Assembly (NCBI RefSeq): GCF_000283155.1 | Contig: NW_004454290.1 | Location: 1,617,127 to 1,681,126 of the forward strand | From: Ceratotherium simum simum | Taxonomy: Eukaryota > Chordata > Mammalia > Perissodactyla > Rhinocerotidae | Length of the DNA stretch: 64,000 bases | Direction: 5' to 3' | The notes under the pieces: model-generated | Database searches by the model: none | What the model saw: the letters and a program-made list of their open reading frames with translations, nothing else | What the model was told of the DNA's origin: nothing | Shown here: piece by piece, positions 45,523 through 59,399 of the stretch | Layout: each line of letters begins with the position of its first letter | How positions within the stretch are numbered: position 1 is the first letter of the stretch | Made by a program: the position numbers and the translations under genes

Positions 45523-45889
45523 AGCCCAGCTGCCTGCTCGCTCAGCCCCTCCTATCCACGGGGGCCCAGATGGAGGGGCCCGAGGATGTCCACAGCCCAG
45601 CAAGCCCTGTCAATCCTTCTGATCAGGTAACAGGTGTCAGCTCTCACTCTTCTGGACAGTTAGGGCTTGCCTCTCGTTAACACCTGATAAAGCTGCTCTC
45701 TGGAGCACCACCAGATCTAAACGCAAAATGCAAGGCAACGTGCAGAGTTGGATAATATTGGGAACCAGGAGAAACCCCACAGTTTGGGAGAGGCTCAGAG
45801 GAGAGCAAACGAAGAGAAAAGAGAGAGGAGAGCAGGAGCGAGAGGGGGCGCCAAGACACCAGAGATCTTGCCCCAGGGAATAAGGGCTG

Positions 45890-46099
45890 GGATGAGGGTA
45901 CTGGGAAAATGAGGAAGTGCTGGGTGGGGAGACCTGAGAGGTGAGGACATGGTGAGGGGCAGAGGACTTGAAAAGATCTTAGGAAAAGCAGAGGAATTCT
46001 AGGGATACTCGAGTTACTAAGATTCTCAGAAAACAGAGGCATGAGGGAACCGGGGATTCCTGTACACCCGGAAAAAGATTTGTTAGGGAAGTATGGGAG
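45890..46099 (-). repeat. Left arm of an inverted duplication in IGSF9 intron 1
   Basis: Read on the minus strand, this segment aligns over about 210 bp with the plus strand at 47015-47225. An exact 23-bp match pairs 45975-45997 with 47118-47140, and a 14-bp match pairs 46070-46083 with 47033-47046. No common repeat family was recognised. See the right arm. Confidence 0.85.
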
Positions 46100-47014
46100 A
46101 TGAAGAGCCCCACAGCCCAGCCTCTCTCCCTTCTCTTTCCTTAGTCCTGATGCTAACAACAAGGTAGCAGACAGGAGGTAGCACAAGTATTATCCATCCC
46201 GACTGTGACAGGTAAGGACCTTGAGGATCACAGAGAGCCTTGCTCAGGGGCACAGAGCCAGTCAGGGGCAAAGTCTGGGGGAGAGCCCCCGGGGAAGTGG
46301 CCCCCAGGGTACTCCCACACAATTTCCTACCCTGTTTCCCCAGTCTCTGTGGACCCTGGAAACTGGGGACCCTGTGCTTCTCTCTCCACTCAGCCTCCCA
46401 ACACTGCTTGAGCAGCAGATGAGTCAGGCACTTGGGAAGGGAGGAGCTGCCTCCCCCATCTGCTGGTATGGGGGGCCCAGGCAGCATCCTCCAGGTCTGG
46501 GCAGGTCCCAGGCTGGCGGCTGGCGCCACTTGCTCTTCATCATGCTGCCAGGCAGCCCTCCCTCTGCCAGACACCATGACCCAAGTGCCTCACCCCAATT
46601 CCTCCACTTACACCCCTCCAATATCCTCAGGGCACCAGGGTTTGCCCAGCTTTCCCTTCCTCAACCCTAGGGGCATGTCCCTGAGAAGCCAAGAAAGAAA
46701 GCCTGTGAGTCCTTAGGGTGCACAAAGTGAACACAGGAGCATGGAGGGTAGGAACACTCGACAGCCCCTGCCCCAGGGCTCCTAGAGCAGTAACATGGGC
46801 TGGGGACAGGGGGTGCTGGCCTGGGTCCCGGCAAATCCGAGTGGACTCTGCTCTGCGGCCTCCACCCCGCTCCTGGCCTCACAGTTCAGGACTGGCTATG
46901 AAACATCCCCCATGTCTGCCAGCCTGATCCCGGCCTCTACTTAATGGCCCCATGTGTCTAACTCTTGACAACTCACCCGCAAACATTCCCCTGCTTCCCA
47001 TCACCCGCAGCCAG

Positions 47015-47225
47015 CTCTCTCATACTTCCCGGACAAATCTTTTTCCAGGTGTATAGGAACCCCAGTTCCCTCCTGCGTCCGTTCTCCGAGAACCTTAGTA
47101 ACCCGGGTTTCCCCAGGATTCCTCTGCTTTTCCTAAGATCCTTCCAACTCCTCTGCCCCCACTATGTCCTCACCTTTCTAGTCTCCCCATCCAGCACTCC
47201 CTCATTCTCCCACATCCCCCATTCC
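47015..47225 (+). repeat. Right arm of an inverted duplication in IGSF9 intron 1
   Basis: It is the partner of 45890-46099, in opposite orientation and separated by about 915 bp. Shared blocks include acaaatctttttcc and cctctgcttttcctaagatc. Both arms are transcribed within the same IGSF9 intron, so the pre-mRNA could pair into a long imperfect hairpin. Confidence 0.85.
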
Positions 47226-47700
47226 TTTTCCCTACTTCTCACAGCCCCCCTCCCCAGGTTCCAATTTTTTGCACCTGATCTCCAATTGCACTAGGTGCTC
47301 TGCCCTTCAAGGAATTCCCTTCCTGTCTCCTCCAGAATCTCCCCCACCCCCACTTCTCCCATCCTCTCCGCGTAATGTCCCTCCCTAGAATTCTCCTGCC
47401 TCGGCGCACAATACGCTTCTGATACCCCACCCCCAATTCCCTCTCCCTTGCCTTCTCTGGACGCCAGGAACTCCTCCTTGCTGTTGAAACCCACTAATAA
47501 CCGCCCACACACACACGCACACACATTACCTCCAGAACTCCAGTTCTCCGGGAACCCCCACCCACCCAACCAAGAATTCCACTTCACTCCCCAGAACTCC
47601 CCTAGTTCTGCTCCCCAAAGAATTCCACTTCTCTTCACAAGTCCCCCGCTTTCTCCTATCCCCCATAACTCCCACACTGTTCTCCATACCCCACGCCGGC
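47226..47700 (+). repeat. Pyrimidine-rich degenerate GAATTCC repeats
   Basis: C/T-rich plus strand with recurring agaattcc / agaactcc words. An exact 14-base word, aagaattccacttc, occurs at 47572-47585 and 47618-47631. A CA run lies at 47506-47525. It looks like a decayed minisatellite of about 20-46 bp period that probably also seeded the neighbouring inverted arm. Confidence 0.55.
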
Positions 47701-47734
47701 ACCCCCATTCCATTGCCCCCAGAACGCCCCCGCC

Positions 47735-47985
47735 CTCACCTGCTCCGCACGGCTCGGCTCCTCTCTTCCAGCTACACAATAGGGGGCGGACCCGCCTCCC
47801 CGCCTCGGATGCCCCGAGCGCCTCCCGTCGCCCTGGAGACCGCCAATCCTCCTCCCGCGGCGGCCAATTGGAGCAAAGAGAAGGAGAGGCGCGGCGGGCG
47901 CGACCCCCGAGCCGCCTGGGAGTTGTAGTTTCGGGGGAGCAGGAGTCGGTGGCACGTGGGCTCGATCGCCCCCTGGTGGAGTTCT
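47735..47985 (-). promoter_or_regulatory. IGSF9: IGSF9 CpG promoter and non-coding exon 1
   Basis: On the minus strand, GTGCGGAGCAG (ending at 47740) is followed by the donor GTGAGG, giving a 5' non-coding exon that splices to the ATG exon near 45.55 kb. Upstream are a GC box (47782-47789), CCAAT elements on both strands (47843-47847; ccaattgg 47864-47871), and ACTACAACTCCCA on the minus strand at 47917-47929, which fits the ZNF143/THAP11 M4 motif. A strong CTCF-like CCACCAGGGGGCG lies at 47967-47979 (minus). There is no clear TATA box. The start site is probably 47,760-47,850. Confidence 0.65.
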
Positions 47986-48539
47986 GTACAACCAAGCGTG
48001 GAAAGACCGGTCGGCCGCTTCGCGCCGCAGGCGTACGGGGCTAGCGGGTCAGGGCCGTGCTTCGGGGGTCGCAGGAGCTGGCTGTTAGCTGGCTCCCTGC
48101 ACGCCCTCTTTCCTTTGTAAACTCACTTCGACCCTCTCCCCTCCCCTAAAAGGCTTAGAGAGCCGCAGATGCGGCAGCTAGGCTTGAAATCTGAGCCTTG
48201 GAGCAGGAGCGCCCGGCGGAGAGGGACTCCCCGCCCTCCTCCCATGGGATCCACCCAGCTCCTGGGCTCCTCTGATCTCCTCCCCCATCCTCATCCCCAC
48301 CTCCACCCATTTCTTCTGTGGCCGGACTGGAAATACCTGTCTGCACTGGCGAGCTCCCAAATCTTGCCCAGGCGCCTCCCACAGTGTGCAGCAGGGGAAG
48401 GCTGCGCTCCGAGCTTGAAGCTGCCAAGTCAGCTCCCGCTGCGGCTCCCAGCATAAACGACCCAGAGAAATAGGCCCAGAGGGGGGAAATGAGAGACATC
48501 CTGACACGCGAGATGGAAAGAGGAGGAATGAAATAAATG
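47986..48539. other. GC-rich shore upstream of IGSF9, no gene seen
   Basis: CpG-containing sequence continuing the IGSF9 island, then C-rich unique sequence. Open frames on both strands lack recognisable domains. A divergent promoter is possible but unproven. Confidence 0.5.
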
Positions 48540-48740
48540 ATCAGTTACTGAACCCCTGCGGAGCGCCAGACCCTAGACTGCATGCTTTATAACTCTTATG
48601 TAACCTGCGAACAAACCGCGTGAAGGAGGTAGAGCACCGTTTCACTAATGAGAAAACGGAGGCCCAAGCAGGTGGAGTAACTTGCCCCAGACTTCCCCAT
48701 CTAGGACACGGCAGAGCTGGATTCAGGCCCAGCCCGGACT
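48540..48740 (-). repeat. MIR SINE, antisense
   Basis: 'gagcgccagaccctagactg' ... 'taatgagaaaacggaggccc' ... 'gtggagtaacttgccccaga' is a clear antisense MIR. Confidence 0.75.
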
Positions 48741-50189
48741 TCATCAAACCCACCCCTTGGAGACCTCAGGCTAAAGGATATCGTGCATGTCTGCCCCTCA
48801 GGGCTTTCTGCTTTCTCCATTTGGTGCCACCTTAGGGATGCAGCCTCACCACGCCTCGTCCACCAGGCTTAAGCAGTCATACTTGCCCTGGTTCTTCCCA
48901 TTCAGGAAGCCTCCTTCCAAGGCAGCACACTGATCTCACCCCAGTCTGAACTCCTATCACTCAAACTGAGGGCAGCAGGCGTCTGATTCGTGGAAGGGTA
49001 GCCTCAAATCAGGAGAGACTCTACAGGATGGATCTAACCACTGCTCACACCAGTATCCCTGCCTCATCCTCCCTCTAGGTGGTCAGACAGCCCCATCTGA
49101 CCACATCCTGGGCCAGGAAGCTCACCACCCCTTGTAGTAACCCATTCCATCTTTAGGGACTCTGACTGCTGGAAAGTTCTACCAGGTGTAAACGTCTGGG
49201 TGCTTTATGCCACAGCCTGAGATGGAAGTGTGAGTGGGGGTGGAGGTGGGGGAGATGGGAGCAGTGGTGTGGCCTCTCCCACCATCCCTCCAGCAAATTC
49301 TCTCACAGTGGTGCTTTCGGCTTATGTTACTTTACAGTGTAGCAGACTGACATAACAGTGATAAAACTATAGTGAAAATATGTTAGTAGACACAGCATGA
49401 AAGCAAGACCAGGCAGAATGCTCAGGAAAGATGGGTCAAAGAGCAAAGCCTTTTCTACATGTTGGCTCCTCACCAACCAACTGGAAAGATCTCCCTCCCC
49501 CACATTAAAATCAGCTACACCTCTGTCTGGTCCAAGGTTTCATTTCTGCTGTCTCCAGTGTTTTCTTGAGGATAAGCTAATCTCATTTGGACATTAAAGT
49601 AACTTTTTGTAAATTTGAGATTTAAAATAGTTTTCAATTTTTAAAAGTTTATGATATGATCATTTTTTTCTGGAAGCTCATTTTGTGAGTTTTATTATTA
49701 TTGTTATTTTGCTCTGATTCCCATGTATCCTGTTGTCTTTTTGGTAAAAAAAGGAACCTAGCCCTATTGCGTGTTCCCTCACCATGACAGAAGTGAAAGT
49801 TGATAAAAATAGTCCATGAGGCCCAAAACAAAAGATTTTCCTCCAGGTTGTCATTGATCCATAATAATTACTCTCTGGGAAAGTCCATGCGACCAACTAG
49901 GATTCTACTTAAACAAAGTAGCGGTCAGCCAGTATATTTTCAACTTGTTGACAAGGAGATCAGAAAATGTTGTTAATTGCAGCAACTCTGTTGACCACGT
50001 GCCTATGAACACTGGTCCTAGCAGCAGATCAGAAAAGTATGGTTTCTCATGGTTGTCACTGAACTGTTTGTGGCCTGGCTTCTGTCCCAATGAGACTCTA
50101 GCTCCATGAGGGTGTGGAGCTTGTCTGGTCCCCCTTGAGTTCCCCCACAGTCTTTAGTCTACCAGAGGGGCCCTGCCCACTTCTCTAGC
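48741..50189. other. Intergenic IGSF9-SLAMF9, nothing recognised
   Basis: Unique sequence with an AT-rich block at 49560-49900. Short open frames carry no domain or splice signature. Confidence 0.55.
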
Positions 50190-50530
50190 CTCGCTTCTCA
50201 TGTACCCCTTTATCACGCAATGTATGGCCTTGCAGGCCCTAGAATTCACTCCAGAGTCTTAGCACTCATCTTCTGCTGGCTAGAATGTCCTTTTTCTCCC
50301 TTCCCTGGATTCACTGCTAATCACAAGTCAAAATTCTATTTACCTCTTCCCTCCAGGACACCTTGCCTGCTTCCTCCCACCACGCCCTCACCTTCACCCA
50401 CAGCTCGTCACACCTCATTGTAATTACATCTTTACACATCCCAGAAAGAGTTCCTTGAGGGCAGACTGTCCTCTCTGCCTCCCCAGTGCTGGCCCAGTGC
50501 CTGACACTTAGTAGGTGCTTACATATTACC
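50190..50530 (+). mobile_element. L2 LINE 3' segment
   Basis: 'tctgctggctagaatgtcct' ... 'caggacaccttgcctgcttc' ... 'gttccttgagggcagactgt' ... 'cagtgcctgacacttagtag' is a good sense L2 match. Confidence 0.8.
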
Positions 50531-51547
50531 CTCCTCCGCCCAGTTTGCTTTCATCTGTTTCAAAAGGTGAGCAAACTTTGCAAACTATAAAGTGATATCA
50601 GGGGACTATTATTCTGGCTTCCTGCAAAGGAAGAGGCCTGGGCCTCTCTGAGTTTATAGTCCACCTTCTTGAGGGTCTCAGCCTTCCTCTTCCAGGTGCT
50701 CTGGGCTGTTTGGGGGCCTCAGCCTTTCTTTGCTCAGAGACTGGGTGTGAGAAGAAGGGACTTTGCCAAATTCCAGGGAGAGCCAGGGGCCAGTGGTACA
50801 GGGACCATTCATTCCTTTATTTACCTTCTGTGTGCCGGATTCTGAAATACATGAGAAACGAGCTGCCGCTGAGTGTGCAAGATGGGCTCCTATTGGTCTT
50901 TTCCAGTCAGTCTCCAGAAAGACGTTAAAGGAGTCGGAAGAATTGGGGTCTGCAGGCTTGGTCCTAGAACTACAGGTCTTTTGGAAGGTGGGGCTGCTCA
51001 GGCAGATGGGAGGCCCAGAGAACCAGCCTCGTACCAGGGACTGCCTTCCAGCAAGACAAGGGCTCAGGGCCCCAGGGAGCAGAGTGGATCAGTTGCCAGT
51101 CTTAGGAGCTCTTTGGGGACTGGCATCCCACCCTTACGACCTCCTTCCCAAGCCCCAAGGGGCTCCATCTCCTGCACAAAAACCTAGACAGGAAGCCCCT
51201 GCCTACTTCCTATGCCCTGCTCCCTTTCCAATCTGCAAGGCCCTGAAAGCAGTGTCCCTGGTCTCCACAGTCCCCAGTGCATTCCACTGCCTTTTCTTGG
51301 AAGACACTTTGGTGGTCAGCATTCTTTTCCTCACCGAGAGAGGGGAAAGTGAGATCCAGAGAAATGTCAGGCGTGCCCCTATGCCTGCCTCTCCTCCAAA
51401 GTGTGTGTTCCTTTGGAAAGGGACTGTGGCCCAAGAGATGTTTGCTGAACAAAGTGTCCCAAGCCAGAGGCGAGGGGCAGAGCAGAGGCCAGATCTCCTG
51501 AGATCTCACCCGATGCCCCTCGCTACTGTATCCTACACACCTCTTCT
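50531..51547. other. Intergenic, nothing recognised
   Basis: About 1 kb of unique sequence left of an ERE1. The 265-codon plus-strand frame at 50763-51560 runs into the SINE, has no domain, and is judged non-coding. Confidence 0.55.
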
Positions 51548-51796
51548 TATTTTTTTTTAAGATTTTATTTATTTTATTTTTTCCCCCCAAAGCCCCAGTA
51601 GATAGTTGTATGTCATAGCTGCACATCCTTCTAGTTGCTGTATGTGGGACTCGGCCTCAGGATNNNNNNNNNNNNNNNNNNNNNNNNNNNNNNNNNNNNN
51701 NNNNNNNNNNNNNNNNNNNNNNNNNNNNNNNNNNNNNNNNNNNNNNNNNNNNNNNNNNNNNNNGCAGCGCACGCACTTAACCACCAAGCCACAGGG
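51548..51796 (-). mobile_element. ERE1 SINE, antisense, 11-bp TSD, interrupted by an assembly gap
   Basis: The body ('aaagccccagtagatagttg', 'cacatccttctagttgctgt') and a remnant of the head ('cacttaaccaccaagccaca') are present. The exact repeat acacctcttct at 51537-51547 and 51797-51807 flanks it. The GC-rich head is hidden by 100 N. Since both ends and the TSD fit a single SINE, the true missing length is probably close to 60-100 bp. Confidence 0.9.
51664..51763. other. Assembly gap, exactly 100 N
   Basis: Exactly 100 N, the convention for a gap of unknown size. It lies in the CpG-rich tRNA-like head of an ERE1 copy, a typical drop-out point for short-read assembly. No gene is affected. 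Confidence 0.99.
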
Positions 51797-52752
51797 ACAC
51801 CTCTTCTAACTCACTCACTACCTGCACATGTCCTGTCACTTGGACGGCTTCCAATTCCCTCCCCAACCCCCCAGCCCCCGCCACCACCACCCCCATGGAA
51901 GCTGCGATAAATAACATCCACAAGATCTGATTTTGAGAGGATGACCAAGACTTGGGCAGTGGCACATCAGTCCTGGGAGAGGAGTTCAGTCTGATTGTTG
52001 GGCTCGGGAAAAAGCAAGAACATAAATTTAAGGGCCTTTGCCAGGGTATGTGTGTGTAAAGGGTGGGCATTAACCCAGGACAAGAGTCCAGAGAGAAGGT
52101 CTGAGACACGGAAATCTATAGAGAAAGGACAGACAGGACAATAACATCAACCACAAACAGAAGTCAAGGGTCCCAACCTCAGCTATTGATCCAGCCAAGT
52201 TGTCATCTCTGTGGGGTAGGCGCCAGAGGCCCAGAGCAGCTGGCATCAGGGAGATGACTGCAAAGTCCCAGAGCAGGGCTGCACCAGGCTGCGTCATATC
52301 TCCCTGGGCAGGACGACCTCTAGATTGGAGAGGGGTGTGTGGGAGTAGTTAAGTGAACTCATCTGCCAGGGTGGAAGTAAGGGGTATGAGAGCAGAAAAA
52401 TCTTAGCAGGAATAACACCAGTCTTGTATAGGGTTTTCAGTGCCTGAAATTCTCCCATTTAGGAGTTGCAGATTCAGTTAGGTTCAAAGGAATCTCTCAC
52501 TTTTCTTATTTAGATTTTAAATATTATGTATGTTGGTGGGTAATGGGATAAGTGTGAACAATAACATACCAACACCTCATCGTGTACGAGTCTTTAGACT
52601 CACTTTCTTCCCCAAAGGCAAGCACAGGGAAGCATGTGGGTGTGGAGGAGGACGCTTAGAGACGGAGGAAAGGGAGGGAAGTGGGGTTTTGCAGAGTCTT
52701 ACAGCCAAGGACCAAACACAGCTCCTCCCAAGTGGTGGTCACTTCATTTGAC

Positions 52753-52758
52753 TTTATT
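52753..52758 (-). terminator. SLAMF9: SLAMF9 poly(A) signal AATAAA
   Basis: The plus strand reads tttatt, about 130 nt after the SLAMF9 stop codon. This implies a short 3' UTR with cleavage near 52,738. Confidence 0.8.
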
Positions 52759-52885
52759 GCCAGACAACCTTCCCTCGAGTGTATGGCCCTTTGGACATCC
52801 ACCCCTCAGCCCCCTGGGAGGTGAGGAAGCATTCCCTGGGGGCTGGGAAGAAACAAAGCTCTCGGCAGGGGTCCCCAAAGACTCA

Positions 52886-55319
<2,434 letters not shown>

Positions 55320-55559
55320 GTCAGCAGACCAAAGCCCCCAGGAGGCTGACTTGGTCAGCCCCCAAGGCTGTGAAGAAGACAAGCTGTCAGGAGGCTGCTA
55401 GAGACAGAGTGACTGGTTGACAGTCCTGAGGAGAGAGAAATAATTCTCACCCTATCTAGCAGCCCTCTAACTTCCTCCATCCTCACTAAGCCCCTCCCTG
55501 TCCACTTGGGAAGAGTTCTTTCTCTGAGCCTGACTGTCAAAATGGTTTAGACACTGACT

Positions 55560-55900
55560 CATGTTTCCTGTTCCTCAAACTCAGCTCAAATCCCACTTCC
55601 TAACTGAAGCCTTCCTAGACTCCGCCTGTCTGTATTCCAGACCCTGCAAACATACCCCCTGCTCTGAGCTCTTAGAACACTTCCCATCCGGCCCTGTCCT
55701 TTGGCTCTTATCATATTCCGCCTCGGCTCTCCCTAGGCAGTTACTCTGTGGCTGCGATCATTTGATCTTATAAACATCTTTATCTCCCCAGACAGACTGC
55801 ATGTTTTGGGACATCTCTGTATGTCCCACTGTTGCTGGCCCCCATGCTAGACACATGCAGCACTCAATTGATATTTTTGGAATGGATGAATGAATGAAGT
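55560..55900 (+). mobile_element. L2 LINE 3' segment
   Basis: 'aaactcagctcaaatcccac' ... 'gaagccttcctagactccgc' ... 'ttggaatggatgaatgaatg' is the L2 3' UTR through to the end, upstream of SLAMF9. Confidence 0.8.
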
Positions 55901-56299
55901 CTTTCTATCTAAAGTTAGTTATGTTCCTACTTGAGAGACTAACCAGAGGAAGAACTTTAACTCTCCTTAAAAAAGCAGTTTGGACCAGAGAGCTGATCCA
56001 AATAGAAAATCTGATGGTCAAAGCTGTCCAGGATGGAATGGGTGGCTTTGGGAGGTAGTTTCTGTCCCTGGTGCTCAAGGTAAGACTGGACAATGACTTG
56101 CTTGGATTTTCTGCAGCATCTCTGGCATCAGATGGGTCTGCAGATGAGATAATCTTTAAATTTCTTCTAATACTCAATTCCCTGAGTCTGTGCTGTGATG
56201 AGCAAACAAGAGTGGTGTGTCAAGACCAAGAGCACAATGGAGGCAGATATATTCAGTTCTGGTCCTGTGCCAACATGTCATATCTTTAGGTTAGCAAAT

Positions 56300-56590
56300 T
56301 TGGCACTTGATCAAATACTTATTGAGCAGCTTCTATGGCTTGGACACCGTCCTAAGTGCTGGGGGATTGGCAGTGACCAAAAATTTTAGATCATGACGTT
56401 GTGGAGCTCGTAGGCTAACCACTGACTATAGACCAGTAACTGCAGGTATGATGAGTCTTACCGAAGGATAAAGCAGGAGAGACTATACCGAGGGGGGTTA
56501 GCAAAGTTGAAGTCAGGAGGGCCAGGGAAAAGCTTTCAAGGGGAAATGATATTTAAGCTGAGACCTCAAGGATGAGTAGGATTTCCTAAG
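56300..56590 (-). mobile_element. L2 LINE 3' segment, antisense
   Basis: 'tgatcaaatacttattgagc' ... 'agggccagggaaaagctttc' ... 'ttaagctgagacctcaagga' is a reverse-complement L2. Confidence 0.75.
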
Positions 56591-59399
56591 TGAAGAAGAG
56601 AATGAGTGGATAGTTCTTAAAATTCAATTTATGAGTATCAAACCTCAGGGATTGGGAGCTTTTGGAAAGGTAGATCAGGTCTCAGTCTGAGTATAAAAAC
56701 ATTTTTATTTAATCTTCCCATTTGAAAAAATAATAATTAAAGCAAAGGGGAAAAAAATGAAAACAAGGTCATGTGCATAATGTTCAGAGTTTAAAGGGTG
56801 AGGCTATCAGTTAGGTTCTCTGAGAAGCAGATGCTGAAGTTAGGAATGAAAGAGGTTTAATGGGGGAGAGGGTATTGCCTGTAAAAGATAAAAGGGGAAG
56901 GAAGCAGAATTGAGCAAGGAGGGCCTTGGACCATGATGCAGAGCAGACAGTCTCCTCTAACTCAGCAGTGAGCTCTGGAGCAAAGATCCAGCTCCCCCAC
57001 TGTGCACAGTCATGGGCTGGGCCTGAAAATGGATCCACTGGAGGCTGTCAGTTAACTGCACCCTCACAGCTGAAGACAAGCTCTCTCTTGAAAGGAGATC
57101 CAAAGGTACCTTCAAGGCTGCTACAGTGAATATACTGATCAGCCAAAAGGTAACTGTGTTCAGATTAATTAAATCTGTCTCCATAAATAAGTATAAACAG
57201 TACATCATGCTTATTGAGCAAAGGAAAATAATTTTCACCCCCCACCCCCCATCCTCGCTAAGCCCTCCTGGTCCAAGGTGGAGAAAGTACATCTCAGAAC
57301 GTGATTTTCAAGTGCTCTGAAAATCTGATTTCCATTTTGGCTTTTATTCATCTCTTGGCCCTGCCCTGAAGCCACACCCTGCCCCTCTTTACTCCTTTAA
57401 TCTTCTTCAGTGGAGTGGTCTTCTCCTGCCCTGCCCCAGATGAGAACTGTGGCCTTGGTTTCTGGTCTCAGTTCAGAAATGAGAACTTCCTGTCCCATGC
57501 AATATGGAAAATTCCAAAATTAAATTAGAATCAAACAATCTCCCTTCCCCTGGCTTGGATCTGTTTCAGGCTGGAAGCCTGCAAAGGGGAAGAGAGAAAG
57601 GGCCTGCTCTCTATTCAGCTTCACCCTTCACCTCTGCTTCCCTCAACTCACGTCCCCCAACTCACATTCCCCCTCTCCAGGAGGTGGGGCAGGGAGGGAA
57701 GGTGATGAAATTGTTCTTACCAGGCTGAGTGGCTTTGCTCTCTGCGGGTCTGGCAGATGGTTAAGATGGACTCTTTTCTCTTGAGGAGCAGTTTTGTGGG
57801 TTCTTAAGAGTTTCTGCTGATTCCCTCTCTCCTATTCTTGACCCAGGGTGGATGCATCTCTATTCTGGCTGGTCCTTTGAAACTCCTTTCTCAGCCCCTG
57901 GACATCTGGCCATACATCTCATCTCCTCCCCTTGCCCCTCCAACTGTCCCCACTGTACAGTACCCAGACCAACCAAGCAGGCTGTGTCTCATGGGTTGCC
58001 CACAGAACACACTCCTTGCCCTGGCAAATTCCAAGATCCACAACAAGCACCACATTCCTGGCTGCCCAGTGAGAGTCTCATCTCAATCCACAGTCAGTTC
58101 TAACTCTCCCAGGCCTGACCCAGGTTCCTGTCTCCTCAGACCCTCACCTGCAGAGCACACATTTCAAAGCTCTCCAAGTGCTCTCCTTAAAGTCCGCTCA
58201 CTTGGCTTGTGGTCATACACAACATTGTCTATCCTTTGAGGGAAAAGGTGGGGACTCACAATAAAATAAGCTATTTCCAAAGAAATTTCTTTCCCATCTC
58301 CCTCTCTCAAGTCCCCATCCATGGATAAGGGGTTCCAAGAGCAGTGACACAGGTTCCCCTTCATCCCAGCTGTAAATCCCATGAGGGGGGAGCTCCCTCA
58401 CACTGCCTTTGATCTCCTGACACCTGTCACATGGACACCTTCGTGAAACCACAGCAGGGGGAGTTCCAGCTAACATCTTGCTTGTAGCAGACACTTAGGG
58501 TTCCCTACCACAGCCTTTGACTCAGTTGATTTCTACACTGCAGTGGTGACAATTTCATGATTGTGCCCCCCACCCTGCAGTTTGCATCTCTGATTTTCTG
58601 CTTCAGGGCTTTCTCTGAAGCAGTAGAAGGTCATCAGCACAGGCGCAGTGCAGCCTGGAAGTGTGGGGGAGTGTACCGACCCCAGAGGCAGCCCAGCCAG
58701 TGGAGCACTGAGTTGATGGGGAGATGTCCCAGCCTCCCTGCCCTTCCATGGGGCAATTCTGAGCCTTGTTCTCCACGGCACTTCAGTGAGATTTAGCCCC
58801 AGTTGCCAACAGCTGTAACCAACCATTGACACGCCCTTTATTGACTTTTCTCCCCTCCCTCTCTCATGTTCCTCATTCTTTGAGGTTTGCTTCCTGGATT
58901 GTCTCCCAGAAAGACTTCCTTCACCCAAGTTCTTGTCAAAAGCTCTCTTTGGGCGGAACCTAGACTGAGATACTATTATAAATGATAAAGTAGTTGAGTC
59001 AGCAAAATTTAGATCCTCTGTCTCTTCTGCCTGTGTTTTTAGGGGCAAAAAGTCAATGAGAAATAAGCCTCCCACCCCAATTCTTCTGATACAACAGCCT
59101 TGGGAAAGAGGGGCCAGTGAAAATCTTGTCTTGCTCTGATGGAGAGGATGCAGGGGTCATAAAGGGTCAAACCTTTGATCAGACTGTCTCCTCAGCTTCT
59201 CTTTGGGTCTGGAAAGATGGGGAGCCACACAGCAGAGCCATGGTCCTGGAGGAGCTATTAGCAGATAAGTTCCAAATAAGTCACTTCCCTTCCAAAGCAA
59301 AGCCAGGTGAGACCTGCATGTTCTGGGGCCTTCTATTCTGGGGCCTGCTGTGCACTTGATACATGGTTTGCCTTCTTCTTTTCTTTTCTTCTTTTTTAA
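56591..59399. other. Intergenic beyond SLAMF9, nothing recognised
   Basis: Unique sequence with AT-rich parts (56.68-56.78 kb) and no clear repeat or exon. Open frames such as 57838-58239 plus and 58533-59075 minus show no domain. In human a long non-coding RNA (LINC01133) maps in this syntenic interval, but nothing here lets me call an orthologue. Confidence 0.5.

Noticed and set aside
47291..47995. 234-codon minus-strand frame over the IGSF9 promoter
   Set aside because: It crosses the CpG promoter and the degenerate GAATTCC repeats and shows no known domain. It conflicts with the exon 1 donor at 47740.
50763..51560. 265-codon plus-strand frame
   Set aside because: It runs from unique sequence into an ERE1 SINE, shows no domain, and has no syntenic gene at this place.
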